The notes under the pieces were generated by a model. The model saw nothing but the letters and a program-made list of their open reading frames with translations. It was not told the origin of the DNA and did no database searches. Shown here one piece after another: positions 8,864 through 17,728 of a stretch of DNA of 55,663 nucleotides. Position numbers and translations under genes: made by a program. The first letter of the stretch is position 1. Every line of letters starts with the position of its first letter. Origin of the DNA: Gemmatimonadota bacterium (GTDB lineage: Bacteria; Gemmatimonadota; Gemmatimonadetes; Palauibacterales; Palauibacteraceae); the NCBI GenBank assembly GCA_022825725.1, contig JAJDWE010000056.1, positions 1 through 55,663 on the forward strand. Direction: 5' to 3'.

Positions 8864-9112
8864 GTGAGCACGAGAATCAAGGCCGAGGGAGACGTGTGGC
8901 GGGCGGAACTCGCCGACGAGGGGGGGGAGCGCGTCGTCGTGTTCTTTTGTCAGAGCACCGACCAGCGCCCCTACCGGGTGGTTCGCCTGGATCCGGATCG
9001 GCACGGCGGGAGCGAAGCCCTGGAGGAGATGTCCGAGGAGGACCTCCGGGGTCTGTTCGAGGCCTCGCGTTCGATGGGAATCCCCCGCGACTATCCGACC
9101 TACAGTCGGTGA
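8864..9112 (+). CDS. Small conserved hypothetical protein
   Basis: The 82-residue protein starts at GTG. It is acidic and soluble, without signal or membrane segments, and has two beta-rich stretches (DVWRAELADEGGERVVVFFC, YRVVRLD) followed by a helix. It overlaps the PHP gene by GTGA, which supports its being translated. No family was recognised. Confidence 0.6.
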   Translation: MSTRIKAEGDVWRAELADEGGERVVVFFCQSTDQRPYRVVRLDPDRHGGSEALEEMSEEDLRGLFEASRSMGIPRDYPTYSR

Positions 9113-9996
9113 CCGTTCCCGTCGCCGGCGGGGCCGCCGCCGGGCGCGGAACGAGTCCGTGCGTCGACCTGCACCTGCACTCGACCGCCAGCGATGGAAC
9201 GCTCGCGCCGGCCGACGTGGCCCGGGCCGTGGCGGACGCGGGTCTCGACGGGTTCTCCCTGACAGACCATGACACGACGCAGGGACTCGCCGAGGCTGAG
9301 AAGGCGGCGCGAGAGCTCGGCCTCCGTTTCCTGCCGGGGGCGGAGTTGTCGGCGAACGAACCCGGCCGGTCCGTGCACCTCCTGGCGTACGGGTTCGATG
9401 TGGCCGATTCCGGCCTGCAGGCTTTCCTCTCCCGCTACCGCGAGGATCGGGTGCGGCGCGCGCGCGAGATCGTCGAACGGCTGCAGGCAGCGGGCGCAGC
9501 CGTGACCTGGGAGGACGTGGAACTACAGACGGGCGCCGCGGCCCCGACCCGGGCCCACGTCGGACGGGCGGTGGTGGCGTGCGGCGCGGCCTCCGATATC
9601 AACGAGGCATTCCGGCGTTACCTGTCGCGCGGATGTCCCGCCTTCGTCGGCAAGGAACCCACGCCGCCGAAGATCGTATTCGATCACGTGCACGCGGCGG
9701 GCGGTGTCGTCTGCCTCGCACACCCGGGCAGGATGCACGGCGAGGATGAAGTCCGCCGCTGGGTGGGCGAGGGTCTGGATGGCGTCGAGGTCGTCCACCC
9801 CGCGAATCCCCCGGCCGTGCGGAGCCGCATGAACGCCCTCGCCGGCGAACTCGGCCTGCTCCGTTGTGGTGGCTCGGACTGGCACGGACCCGACACGGGC
9901 CGGCGGGGTGTTCCCGGGTGGGCGCACGTGCCCATGCGATGGCTGGAGGAGATCGGCCGGAGGTCGTGCCGGGAGGCCGACCGGCAGCCTGCCTGA
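9109..9996 (+). CDS. PHP-domain phosphoesterase (RnaAM/YciV-like)
   Basis: The 295-residue protein starts at GTG overlapping the preceding stop. PHP metal-binding motifs are present in order: DLHLHSTASDGT, TDHDTTQG, the conserved Glu in PGAELSAN, CLAHPGR and GGSDWHG. The order and length match the YciV/RnaAM group, which removes 3'-phosphate from nucleoside 3',5'-bisphosphates or degrades short RNA 5' to 3'. This fits the nearby DHH-family enzyme, which handles similar substrates. It acts in the cytosol with a trinuclear metal centre. Confidence 0.88.
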   Translation: MTVPVAGGAAAGRGTSPCVDLHLHSTASDGTLAPADVARAVADAGLDGFSLTDHDTTQGLAEAEKAARELGLRFLPGAELSANEPGRSVHLLAYGFDVADSGLQAFLSRYREDRVRRAREIVERLQAAGAAVTWEDVELQTGAAAPTRAHVGRAVVACGAASDINEAFRRYLSRGCPAFVGKEPTPPKIVFDHVHAAGGVVCLAHPGRMHGEDEVRRWVGEGLDGVEVVHPANPPAVRSRMNALAGELGLLRCGGSDWHGPDTGRRGVPGWAHVPMRWLEEIGRRSCREADRQPA

Positions 9997-10123
9997 CGGG
10001 CCGCCGCCGGGCCGCCGGCGTGCCGTGCTAGGGAGAAACGACGGAGTCGGTTATCTTGAGGGAGACGGGCAGCGCAGGGAATCCTGCGCGCCGAGTACCC
10101 GAAGCGATGCAGGCAAGGGCGGT

Positions 10124-10483
10124 ATGAGCGAAATAGCACAGGCCACGCGATCGGCCGAACCCATCGTCACGCTGACGCCGGAGGCGGCCGCGAAGGTCTT
10201 GGAGTTCCAGGCCGGGACGGACACCGAGACCATCCTGAGGGTGAGCGTGATTCCGGGCGGGTGTTCCGGCTTCGAATACGGGCTGGACATGGACACAGCG
10301 GTGCGCGAGGACGATTTCACCTTCGAGTCGGAGGGGGTGCCCGTCGTCATCGATCCGTTCAGCGCCCAGTACCTGGCAGGCCTCTCCATCGGATACCACA
10401 GTTCGTTTCAGGGCACGGGGTTCACCTTCGAGAATCCGAATGCGACGGGGAGTTGCGGCTGCGGGACCTCTTTCGCCGTCTAG
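10124..10483 (+). CDS. A-type iron-sulfur cluster carrier (ErpA/IscA-like)
   Basis: The 119-residue protein has the three cysteines of A-type carriers, one in GGCSGFEYG and two in SCGCGTSF near the C-terminus. Between them is DDFTFESEGVPVVID, the family's central strand. It delivers [4Fe-4S] or [2Fe-2S] clusters to apo-enzymes; local clients with cluster motifs include IspG and endonuclease III. The start ATG 10124 lies after a weak AAGGGCGG. It lies eight bases before coaE. Confidence 0.9.
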   Translation: MSEIAQATRSAEPIVTLTPEAAAKVLEFQAGTDTETILRVSVIPGGCSGFEYGLDMDTAVREDDFTFESEGVPVVIDPFSAQYLAGLSIGYHSSFQGTGFTFENPNATGSCGCGTSFAV

Positions 10484-10490
10484 CCATACC

Positions 10491-11108
10491 ATGCCGTTTC
10501 GCGTCGGACTGACCGGAACGGTGGCCGCCGGCAAGAGCACCGTGGCCGGCAATCTGGCGGAGCGGGGCGCCACCGTCATCGACGCCGACGAACTGGCGCG
10601 CGAGATCGTGCGCCCGGGGTCCCCGGCATACGGTCACATCCGCGAAGCGTTCGGGAGAGGCGTCATCGGCCCCGATGGGACCATCGACCGATCCGCGCTC
10701 CGGGAGGTGGCCTTCGCCGACGAGGGGGCCCGCGAACGCCTCGAAGAGATCTCCCACGCCGGAATCCGTGAACTTCGGACCCGCCGTATCGGCGAAGCCG
10801 CCGCAGCCGGCGCGCGCGTGATCGTGGAGGAAATCCCGCTCCTGTTCGAGGTCGGCCTGGAGGACGACTACGACATGATCGTCGTCGTGGATGCGCCGCG
10901 AGAGGTGCGCGAGGCGCGGGCTGTGGGGTCCCGGGGCTGGACCGCGGAGGAGTTCGCCGCGATCGATGCCGCTCAACTCGCGGCTTCGGAGAAACGGCGC
11001 CGGGCCGATCGCGTGCTCGACAACCGGGGCGATCCCGGGGAACTGGACATCGCGACCCGCCGACTCTGGCGGGAGATCCTGGGGGCAGCCGGCGGGAGCG
11101 GATCGTGA
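10491..11108 (+). CDS. coaE: Dephospho-CoA kinase
   Basis: The 205-residue enzyme phosphorylates dephospho-CoA, the last step of coenzyme A synthesis. The Walker A motif is GTVAAGKST at residues 8-16, followed by the substrate-binding DADELAREIV and the lid region RGWTAEEFAAIDAAQLA. The P-loop has T-V in place of the more usual G-I-G-S. It starts MPFRVGLTG, the normal position of the first strand. Its stop overlaps the DHH gene start (GTGA). Confidence 0.93.
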   Translation: MPFRVGLTGTVAAGKSTVAGNLAERGATVIDADELAREIVRPGSPAYGHIREAFGRGVIGPDGTIDRSALREVAFADEGARERLEEISHAGIRELRTRRIGEAAAAGARVIVEEIPLLFEVGLEDDYDMIVVVDAPREVREARAVGSRGWTAEEFAAIDAAQLAASEKRRRADRVLDNRGDPGELDIATRRLWREILGAAGGSGS

Positions 11109-12139
11109 CTGTGTCCCCGATGCCGCCGGCTCGTGCCAAGGCGCTCGAAGCGATCCGGCGACGCCTGCGCGACGCATCTTCCGTGGTGCTCACGACCCAC
11201 GTGAACCCTGACGGCGACGGCATCGGCAGCATGGTCGCGCTCGCTTCCCGGCTGCTGCGGCACGGAGCCGAAGCTACGATCGTCACCCCGAGCCGGCCGC
11301 CGGCTTCGCTGCGATTCCTCCTCCGGGACATCCCCGCGCTCGTCGAAGAGGATCCGGCGGCCGCGGACCCGCTGAACGCGGCCGACACGATCGCCATCCT
11401 CGACACCGCCGAGCCCAAGCGTCTCGGCGGCCTGCCCGAACATGCGGAGCGGACGGGAGGCGTCCTGATCGACCATCACCCGCCCGTTGGGTCTCCGATC
11501 GTGACGCCGGCGATCCGCGACCCCGCCGCCTGCGCGACCGGTGAACTGGTCTACGACCTGCTCTCGCTCGACGACGAGGGGCTCACGCGAGCGGAAGCGG
11601 AGGCCCTCTATGCGGCGATTTCGACGGATACGGGCTCATTCCGTTTCTCGAACACATCCCCCCGCGCGCATGCGATCGCGTGCGTGCTCCTGGAGACGGG
11701 GGTGGATACCGGTGCGCTGTACCGCGCGCTGTACGGCGTGTACAGCCGGGGGCGGCTGGCCCTCCTGCGGCTGGCCCTCGAGGGCCTGGAGGTCGACCCT
11801 CGCGCCCCCATCGCCTGGGTCGCGCTCGACCGTCGGGCCCTCTCGAGGACGGGTGCTCGAAGCGACGACATGGAAGGTCTGGTCGAGTTCCCGCGCCGGC
11901 TCGCGGGAATGGAGGTCGGACTCCTCTTCCGCGGCCTCGCGCGCAATCGAACGAAGGTGTCGCTGCGTTCGAACGGGGAAGTGGACGTGTCCGGTGTCGC
12001 GCAGCTCCTCGGCGGCGGCGGACACGCGAAGGCTTCCGGCGTCCTCGTCGAACTGGACCTGGACGAGGCGGTACGCGTCGTACTGGACGCGTTGCGCCCG
12101 CTCGTGGAAGCGGCCGTGGCCTCGAAAGAGGATCGATAG
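11105..12139 (+). CDS. DHH/DHHA1 phosphoesterase (NrnA-like nanoRNase / pAp phosphatase)
   Basis: The 344-residue protein has DHH motifs HVNPDGDGIGS, ILDTAEPKR and the namesake DHH in GVLIDHHPP. A C-terminal DHHA1 domain ends GVAQLLGGGGHAKASG, the substrate-binding GGGH loop. This layout and length fit NrnA, which degrades 2-5 nt RNA and dephosphorylates 3'-phosphoadenosine 5'-phosphate. An alternative is c-di-AMP or pApA hydrolysis, since related proteins of this type do that. It is translationally coupled to coaE by a 4-base overlap. Confidence 0.9.
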   Translation: MTVSPMPPARAKALEAIRRRLRDASSVVLTTHVNPDGDGIGSMVALASRLLRHGAEATIVTPSRPPASLRFLLRDIPALVEEDPAAADPLNAADTIAILDTAEPKRLGGLPEHAERTGGVLIDHHPPVGSPIVTPAIRDPAACATGELVYDLLSLDDEGLTRAEAEALYAAISTDTGSFRFSNTSPRAHAIACVLLETGVDTGALYRALYGVYSRGRLALLRLALEGLEVDPRAPIAWVALDRRALSRTGARSDDMEGLVEFPRRLAGMEVGLLFRGLARNRTKVSLRSNGEVDVSGVAQLLGGGGHAKASGVLVELDLDEAVRVVLDALRPLVEAAVASKEDR

Positions 12140-12175
12140 CGCCCGCCGGGCGGGGCGTGGAGCGGGCGCCGCGGA

Positions 12176-12205
12176 TTGCCTCCGTCCGGGCCATCGGGGT
12201 ATGTT
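12176..12205 (+). promoter_or_regulatory. Sigma70-like promoter for the 12275 gene
   Basis: TTGCCT (12176-12181) and TATGTT (12200-12205) are separated by 18 bases in the gap after the DHH gene. A -10 of TATGTT with 18-base spacing also occurs ahead of the tRNA genes of this window, which supports the call. Confidence 0.5.
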
Positions 12206-12274
12206 GTAGACGTGCCGTGCGTTCGGGGCTGCCGGTAGCGGGGCCCAGGGTGGGGATTCGGCGGGGAGGGTGAG

Positions 12275-12724
12275 ATGGACGCGAAGGTCACGAAGGAACT
12301 GCCGCACGCAGGGAACGGGGTCATGGACGATCCGCGTTCTCGCGCGGCCCGGCTCGGCGACCTCGGCCGGCGCATCCCTCCGCCCCGCATTGCCGATGTC
12401 TGGCTCTTTCCGCCCCTTCCGCAGGTGGAGGAATCTTCCGAGTTCTTCCTCTTCACGAGAATCCTCGAGGATGGTGGGCGCGCCCTCTACAGCGCCCGCA
12501 TGGTGCCGGCCAACGGTACGCCCGCCCACCAGGTGGTCGTGGAACACGGACGGGCGCCGGCGAACCGCGTGCCTGGTCTGGTGGCCGGACTGCAGCGGCG
12601 ACTCGGACAGCCCGCGGCCGTCCGTCACGTACCGATCGAGGGTGATGGCAAGCGCTGGGAAGCGCTCCTGGAACAGTCGCGGGAGGCGGGGGCCTCCGTT
12701 GATCCCGCCGGACGGGGTCGTTAG
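12275..12724 (+). CDS. Conserved hypothetical protein
   Basis: The 149-residue protein starts at ATG with GGGAGGG upstream. It has no signal peptide or membrane segment. The central part (ESSEFFLFTRILEDGGRALYSARMVPA) is predicted beta-sheet, and the C-terminus is helical. No family was recognised. It precedes the PerR-like gene and a promoter-like sequence sits upstream at 12176-12205, so the two may be co-transcribed. Confidence 0.55.
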   Translation: MDAKVTKELPHAGNGVMDDPRSRAARLGDLGRRIPPPRIADVWLFPPLPQVEESSEFFLFTRILEDGGRALYSARMVPANGTPAHQVVVEHGRAPANRVPGLVAGLQRRLGQPAAVRHVPIEGDGKRWEALLEQSREAGASVDPAGRGR

Positions 12725-12762
12725 CTTCGACAAACGCAAGAATCGGCCGCGAAGGCCGAGCG

Positions 12763-13239
12763 ATGGCCCGTTCCCGACGGTGTGATGGTCAAGTGAGTCC
12801 TCCCGAAACTCCACGCCGAGGCGTGTCCCGAGAAGAGTTGCGTCGTGCCCTGGAAGCCGGCGGACACCGGTTTACGACCCAGCGCGCGGCCGTGTACCGC
12901 GTGCTTTCCGGCACGTCCTCGCACCCGACGGCGGACGATGTCTTCACCTCGGTGCGCGAGCGGATTCCCGATATCAGCCTCGCCACGGTCTACAAGGCGC
13001 TCGAGGCGTTCGTGACTTGCGGGGTCGCTCGCAAGCTCTCGCTCGGCGTGGGTCCCGCGCGCTACGATGGCCGCACCGATGATCACGAACATATCCGCTG
13101 TCTCTCCTGCGGCCGCGTTCAGGACATCGAAGGCCTGCGCCCGCGCGACTGGATGGAGGGTCTGGCCGACATGACGCCGTTCAACGTCGTTGGCTACCGG
13201 CTCGAGCTGGAGGGCTACTGCCCCGACTGCCTGCACTGA
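12763..13239 (+). CDS. Fur-family regulator, PerR-like
   Basis: The 158-residue protein (or 148 from GTG 12793) has the Fur winged helix (GGHRFTTQRAAVYRVL, ISLATVYKALEAFVTCGV). The regulatory metal site contains YDGRTDDHEHIRC, and the structural zinc site is CLSCG plus CPDC at the C-terminus. The Asp in RYDG and the Asp in VQDIEG align with the Asp ligands of PerR, where Fur proper has Glu. This makes a peroxide sensor more likely than an iron sensor. The gene runs directly into the agmatinase-family gene, so both are probably one transcript. Confidence 0.88.
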   Translation: MARSRRCDGQVSPPETPRRGVSREELRRALEAGGHRFTTQRAAVYRVLSGTSSHPTADDVFTSVRERIPDISLATVYKALEAFVTCGVARKLSLGVGPARYDGRTDDHEHIRCLSCGRVQDIEGLRPRDWMEGLADMTPFNVVGYRLELEGYCPDCLH

Positions 13240-14183
13240 ACGAGGCCGAACTCCCCCGCGCGCTCGCGGAGCACGCCTGGACGGACCGCCACAACTTCCT
13301 CGATCTCCCGCCCGAACTGTGCCGTTGGGAGACCGCGGGCGCCGTGATCCTCCCCATCCCCTACGAAGCGACGACAAGCTGGGGGACGGGTACGCGCGAA
13401 GGTCCGGCCGCGATCATCGAGGCGTCGCGCTACATCGAATGGTATGACGAGGAACTGGACCGCGAACCGTACGAGGTCGGCGTGTGCACGCTCCCGTCCA
13501 TCGATCTCGGTACGGCCGGCCCCGCACCCGCGATCGCGAGGCTCCGGACCCTGTACGACGATCTGCTCGAGGCTGCGGGTGACCGGTTCGTCATCGGACT
13601 GGGCGGAGAACATTCGATTTCCAGCGCTCCGGCCATCGCGTGGGCGGAGCGACTCGGCGGCGACGTCACGATTCTCCAGTTCGACGCGCACACGGACCTC
13701 CGGGATCGCCACCACGACTCTCCGTGGAACCATGCCTGTGTCATGCGCCGGGTACTCGAGCACCGGTCGATCGGCGGCGCGGGCCGGCCGAGCGCGACGA
13801 ATATCGTAGCGGTCGGGATCCGGGCGCTCACGCGGGAGGAGCGGGACGTCATCCGCGAACACGGGATGGAGGTCGTGTTCGCGCACGAGATGCGGCGGCC
13901 GGGCTGGGTCGAGCGGGCGGTGGAGGCGCTGGGGGAGAACGTCTACATTACGTTTGACGTGGATTTCTTCGATCCGTCGATGATACCGGCCACGGGCACG
14001 CCGGAACCCGGCGGTGGAAGCTGGTGGGACGCGCTGGATCTGCTCTCCCGGGTCTTCCGCGAGCGCCGCGTCGTGGGCGCGGACATCGTGGAACTCGCCC
14101 CGCGGCGGGGCGAGGAGGCTTCGGCCTTCACGGCGGCGAAGCTCGCCTACAAGATGATCGGGTTCTGGTCGGAGTACCGGTAG
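13236..14183 (+). CDS. speB: Agmatinase/arginase-family ureohydrolase
   Basis: This is a manganese ureohydrolase with GGEHSIS, FDAHTDLRD, the His in NHACVMRR, FDVDFFDPSMIPATGTPEPGG and DIVELAP, the complete binuclear metal set. It probably hydrolyses agmatine to putrescine and urea; related guanidino substrates are possible. The nearest ordinary start is GTG 13344, but the 36 codons upstream encode family-like sequence (DRHNFLDLPPE, then VILPIPYEATTS). No ATG, GTG or TTG lies between that sequence and the PerR stop. CTG 13236, overlapping the PerR TGA, is the best candidate start and gives 315 residues. The shorter form would be 279. Confidence 0.85.
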   Translation: MNEAELPRALAEHAWTDRHNFLDLPPELCRWETAGAVILPIPYEATTSWGTGTREGPAAIIEASRYIEWYDEELDREPYEVGVCTLPSIDLGTAGPAPAIARLRTLYDDLLEAAGDRFVIGLGGEHSISSAPAIAWAERLGGDVTILQFDAHTDLRDRHHDSPWNHACVMRRVLEHRSIGGAGRPSATNIVAVGIRALTREERDVIREHGMEVVFAHEMRRPGWVERAVEALGENVYITFDVDFFDPSMIPATGTPEPGGGSWWDALDLLSRVFRERRVVGADIVELAPRRGEEASAFTAAKLAYKMIGFWSEYR

Positions 14184-14202
14184 CCCGGAGCCGCCGGAGC
14201 GT

Positions 14203-15984
14203 TCAGGCGCTCGCGACCCGCCGCTGCTCGATGCGCTCGAGTTCCTCGGCCTCGAGTTGGCGGCGAAGCAGGCGCGCGTAGACGCCGTCGGCCGCGATCA
14301 GATCTTCATGGTTTCCGCGCTCGACGAGGCGTCCATCGTCCAGGACCAGGATCGAATCGGCCGTGCGCACCGCCGACACGCGGTGAGAGACGATGATGGA
14401 GGTGCGCCCGGACATGTATTCGCGCAGCGCCTCCAGGATCGCGGTTTCCGTCTCCGAATCCACGGCCGACAGCGCGTCATCCAGGATGAGGACCGGCGCG
14501 TCGCGGTGGACCGCCCGGGCCAGCGTGGCCCGCTGTTTCTGTCCGCCCGAGAGGTTGATGCCGCGCTCGCCCAGGCGCGTGTCGATCCCATCGGGAAGGA
14601 CGGCCAGCGTCTTCTCGAGCTGCGAGACGGCGAGCGCGCTGCGGAGTTCGTCCGAGACCGGCTCCCCGGCGTCCCTGCCTCGGTACAGGAGTTCGATGTT
14701 CATCCTCAGCCGCATGCTGAACAGGAACGGCTCCTGCGGCACGAAAGCCATCGAGTCGCGCAGCGAACCGAGGTCGAGTTCCCGGATATCCACGCCGTCC
14801 AGACGAATCGTCCCCGCCGTCACGTCGTAGAGACGGGGGATGAGCGCGGCCAGCGTGGATTTGCCGCTCGCGGTCGCGCCGACAATGGCGACCGTCTGCC
14901 CGGGTTCGATGCGGAAGGAGATGTTTCGCAGCACTTCGCGCTCCGTTTCCGGGTAGCGGAAGGAAACGTCGTCGAACTCCAGCGCGCCCCGCACCGACGC
15001 GAGCGGGACCGGCGACTCCGGGTCCCGGACGGCGGGAACGATATCGAACAGTTCGTTGAGGCGGCCCATCGAGGCCGCGCCGCGCTGGAAGAGGTTCGTG
15101 ACCCAGCCGAGAGCGATCATGGGCCACATCAGCATCGTGAGGTAGAAGGAGAAGGCGACGAAATCGCCGAGGGTGATGGCGCCGCGGACCACCTGTCCTC
15201 CCCCGAACCACAGGACGACGACCGCGCCGACGCCCGTGAAGAACATGAGCGATGGATGGAACAGCCCCCACACGCGGGCGAGGGAGAGATTGCGCGACTT
15301 GTAGTCACGGTTGAGCGTCGCGAAACGTCGGGTCTGAGCCTCCTCGCGCACGTACGCCTTCACGATGCGGGTCCCCGCCAGGTTCTCCTGGGCGAAGTTG
15401 GAGATCTCCGAGAACTGGGCCTGGATCCTCTCGAAGCGCTCATGAATCTGTCGGCCGAAGATGAACACGATGGGGGGGAGGACGACCATCGGGATCATCG
15501 CCCAGAGCGTGAGCATGGGATCGATCCAGATCATGAGCCCGAGCGCCAGCGTCGCGACGGTGGCCGTGTTCACCGCGTACATGATCGCGGGTCCGGCGAC
15601 CATGCGGACCGCCTGGACGTCGTTCGTCGAGCGGCTCACGAGATCGCCCGTGCGCCAGGCATCGAAGAACTGCGGCGGAAGCCTGAGGAGATGCGCGAAG
15701 AGGGCGCTCCGGATATCCGTCTCCATTCGGCGGCTCAGCCCGTTGAGGAGCTTGCGCATCCAGAATCTCGTCGCTCCGGCGACGATGGAAATCGCCGTGA
15801 GCACGAGAGCGTAGCGCAGGATGAGGTCGGGGCGGAGTTCCCTTTCCAGCGCGTCGACCGCCATCTTCAGCACCCAGGGGCCCGCGACCGTGAACAGATT
15901 GCTCACGATCACGAGCGTAAGCCCGACCGCGATACCCAGGCGGTACGGGCGGAAGTAGGGCAGCAGCGCTGTGAGCGATCTCAA
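14203..15984 (-). CDS. ABC transporter, fused membrane and ATPase domains (MsbA/MdlB-like exporter)
   Basis: The 593-residue half-transporter has six transmembrane helices (about 1-290) and a nucleotide-binding domain (about 315-593). ATPase motifs are Walker A GATASGKST, signature LSGGQKQR, Walker B VLILDDALSAVD and the H-loop VSHRVS. It works as a homodimer exporting lipids or drugs. TTG 15984 is preferred because GGAG stands 7 bases upstream and the protein then begins RSLTALLPYFRPYR as family members do. ATG 16071 would add 29 atypical residues and leave 15 bases to the divergent lipoprotein start. Confidence 0.9.
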   Translation of the reverse strand: MRSLTALLPYFRPYRLGIAVGLTLVIVSNLFTVAGPWVLKMAVDALERELRPDLILRYALVLTAISIVAGATRFWMRKLLNGLSRRMETDIRSALFAHLLRLPPQFFDAWRTGDLVSRSTNDVQAVRMVAGPAIMYAVNTATVATLALGLMIWIDPMLTLWAMIPMVVLPPIVFIFGRQIHERFERIQAQFSEISNFAQENLAGTRIVKAYVREEAQTRRFATLNRDYKSRNLSLARVWGLFHPSLMFFTGVGAVVVLWFGGGQVVRGAITLGDFVAFSFYLTMLMWPMIALGWVTNLFQRGAASMGRLNELFDIVPAVRDPESPVPLASVRGALEFDDVSFRYPETEREVLRNISFRIEPGQTVAIVGATASGKSTLAALIPRLYDVTAGTIRLDGVDIRELDLGSLRDSMAFVPQEPFLFSMRLRMNIELLYRGRDAGEPVSDELRSALAVSQLEKTLAVLPDGIDTRLGERGINLSGGQKQRATLARAVHRDAPVLILDDALSAVDSETETAILEALREYMSGRTSIIVSHRVSAVRTADSILVLDDGRLVERGNHEDLIAADGVYARLLRRQLEAEELERIEQRRVASA

Positions 15985-16086
15985 GATGTCTCCGCGGGAG
16001 CCGGCCGGGCGTTTATTCTGCGGGGCGCACGGTTCGAACGTATGCGCGGGTTGCAGGCTGTACAACGACACACGGGAAGGAACACG

Positions 16087-16851
16087 ATGGAACGGACGAC
16101 GTCGGCGATTCTCGTTGCGCTCGGCGCGATGACCATGATGGTGGTGGGCTGCGCGCCGGAGATCGGCCCGGGAGCGGAGGGCGGCGCGGAGGCGAGCGAT
16201 GCCGCCGCGGAGAGCGCGGCGGCCGCGTCGCCCGTGCGGCGGGCACCGACTCCGCCCGTGGCCGGGGGGGCGGTGGCCGAGCCGGGCGGCGCTCCCGAGA
16301 TGACCTACACGATGGTGACGGTTCAGACGGGCGCGGAGCTGGAGGTCGAACTCATGGATGCGATTCGACCGGCCGACCTTCGGCCCGGGGACGCCCTGAA
16401 GTTCGGCGTGACGCGGCCGTTGATCGAGAACAACATGGTCCTGGTGCCGCTGAACTCGCTCATCAATGGCGAGATCACGGCGGTCGAGGTCGCGGCCGAA
16501 GCCGGGGCCGACGATGAAGCCGGCCGGGACGGCGAGCGCGTGATGGTGAAAGTGCGCTTCGCCGATGTCTTCTTCAACGGAGAATCCTGGCCCATATCGG
16601 CGTCGGTGGTGGAGATCATGCCGGGGCCCGGCGGCGGCGCGGCGCCCGGAGGGGCGGCCCGCATGAATCTGGGGCGCGTCCTCGCCGGTGGCCGCCAGGG
16701 CGCCGTTGCGGGCGCCGCGGCGGGCGCCGTGGGAGGGTCCGCAATCCTCCTCGCGGCCGACGGAGAAGAGCCGGCGCTGCCGGTCGGGACGATCCTCCGG
16801 CTGCGGCTGGACGAGCCCCTGGTGTTCGGGCTTCCGAACATCGGAGAATGA
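16087..16851 (+). CDS. Lipoprotein with glycine-zipper segment
   Basis: The 254-residue protein starts at ATG after GGGAAGG (16074-16080). It has a lipoprotein signal ending VVGCAP (Cys about 21) and a Pro/Ala-rich linker. The folded part reads as LRPGDALKFGVTRPLIENNMVLVP and LNSLINGEITAVE, a beta-rich pattern found in many exported proteins. A glycine zipper (GAVAGAAAGAVGGSA) near residue 205-225 suggests membrane insertion or oligomerisation. It is divergent from the ABC exporter, with about 100 bases between starts. Function is unknown. Confidence 0.75.
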   Translation: MERTTSAILVALGAMTMMVVGCAPEIGPGAEGGAEASDAAAESAAAASPVRRAPTPPVAGGAVAEPGGAPEMTYTMVTVQTGAELEVELMDAIRPADLRPGDALKFGVTRPLIENNMVLVPLNSLINGEITAVEVAAEAGADDEAGRDGERVMVKVRFADVFFNGESWPISASVVEIMPGPGGGAAPGGAARMNLGRVLAGGRQGAVAGAAAGAVGGSAILLAADGEEPALPVGTILRLRLDEPLVFGLPNIGE

Positions 16852-16876
16852 AATCGACGCCGGCGTGGACGCCCCG

Positions 16877-17599
16877 TCAGACGCCGACTCGCGGACACTC
16901 GGATTCGAGCGGGCATTCCCCGCAGCGCGGGGCTCTCGCGACGCAGAGCGAACGGCCGAACGTGATGAGCAGCATGTGCATGCGGAAGCGCTCGGAGGGA
17001 GCGACGGTCCGCGAGAGGGCGGTGTAGGTCAGGTCGGCGGAAGCCCGCGGCGGGACCCATGCCAGCCGCCGTGCGATCCGGAGGACATGCGTATCGACCG
17101 GGAGCACGGGTCGGCGGAGCGAGAAGCAGAGCACGCACGCGGCGGTCTTCACCCCCACTCCCCGGAAGGTCGTGAGATAGGCGATCGCCTCCTCATCGCT
17201 CATCTCCTCGAGGTGATCGAGCGTGATCCGCCCCACCTCGGCCCGGAGCCGCTCGAGCGCGGCGTGAATGGCCGGCGCCTTCCGGTTTGCGAGGCCGGCG
17301 ACGCGCACCGCGTCTTCCAGCTCGGCCGGCGTGGCCCGAAGCACGGATTCCCACGAGATCGGCCCGGCCGCGGAAGCGCCGCCCGCCTCATCCCCGACCT
17401 GCCCGGCCGGATACCGCGCCGCGAGAGTTCGCCAGGCGCGATCCCGATTCTCGTCGGTCGTCGACTGGCTGAGGATCGTGAGGACGAGTTCGTCGAGAGG
17501 GGCGAGGCGGGGCTTGTCGGGAACGGGGAAGCGCTCGGAAAGGCGCCTGAGGACGAGGTCGGTCCCCGGACTCCGCGTCGCCTGAGGGCCGGAACTCAC
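16877..17599 (-). CDS. nth: Endonuclease III (HhH-GPD DNA glycosylase/AP lyase)
   Basis: The 240-residue base-excision repair enzyme carries the helix-hairpin-helix FRGVGVKTA with catalytic Lys, and the catalytic Asp in LPVDTHVLR. The [4Fe-4S] loop has the Cys-x6-Cys-x2-Cys-x5-Cys spacing (from CVARAPRCGEC to ESEC). It removes oxidised pyrimidines. The GTG start at 17599 is set by GAGGAGAGG eight bases upstream. Between the first strand and the HhH is a Gly/Ala-rich insert (QVGDEAGGASAAG). It is convergent with the lipoprotein gene. Confidence 0.9.
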   Translation of the reverse strand: MSSGPQATRSPGTDLVLRRLSERFPVPDKPRLAPLDELVLTILSQSTTDENRDRAWRTLAARYPAGQVGDEAGGASAAGPISWESVLRATPAELEDAVRVAGLANRKAPAIHAALERLRAEVGRITLDHLEEMSDEEAIAYLTTFRGVGVKTAACVLCFSLRRPVLPVDTHVLRIARRLAWVPPRASADLTYTALSRTVAPSERFRMHMLLITFGRSLCVARAPRCGECPLESECPRVGV

Positions 17600-17728
17600 G
17601 TGGCGCGCCTCTCCTCTTCGAACCGGTGTGACTCCCGCCCCCCGGGCGAACCTTCTACGTTTGCGCCAAATGTACCCGGACGCCGCGAACTCCAGCAACG
17701 AGCCGCAGGGCTCCCGAGGACCTGACGC

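Noticed and set aside
14257-16086. A long N-terminal extension of the glycine-zipper lipoprotein
   Set aside because: It is antisense to the ABC transporter; the lipoprotein has its own ribosome binding site and signal peptide at 16087.
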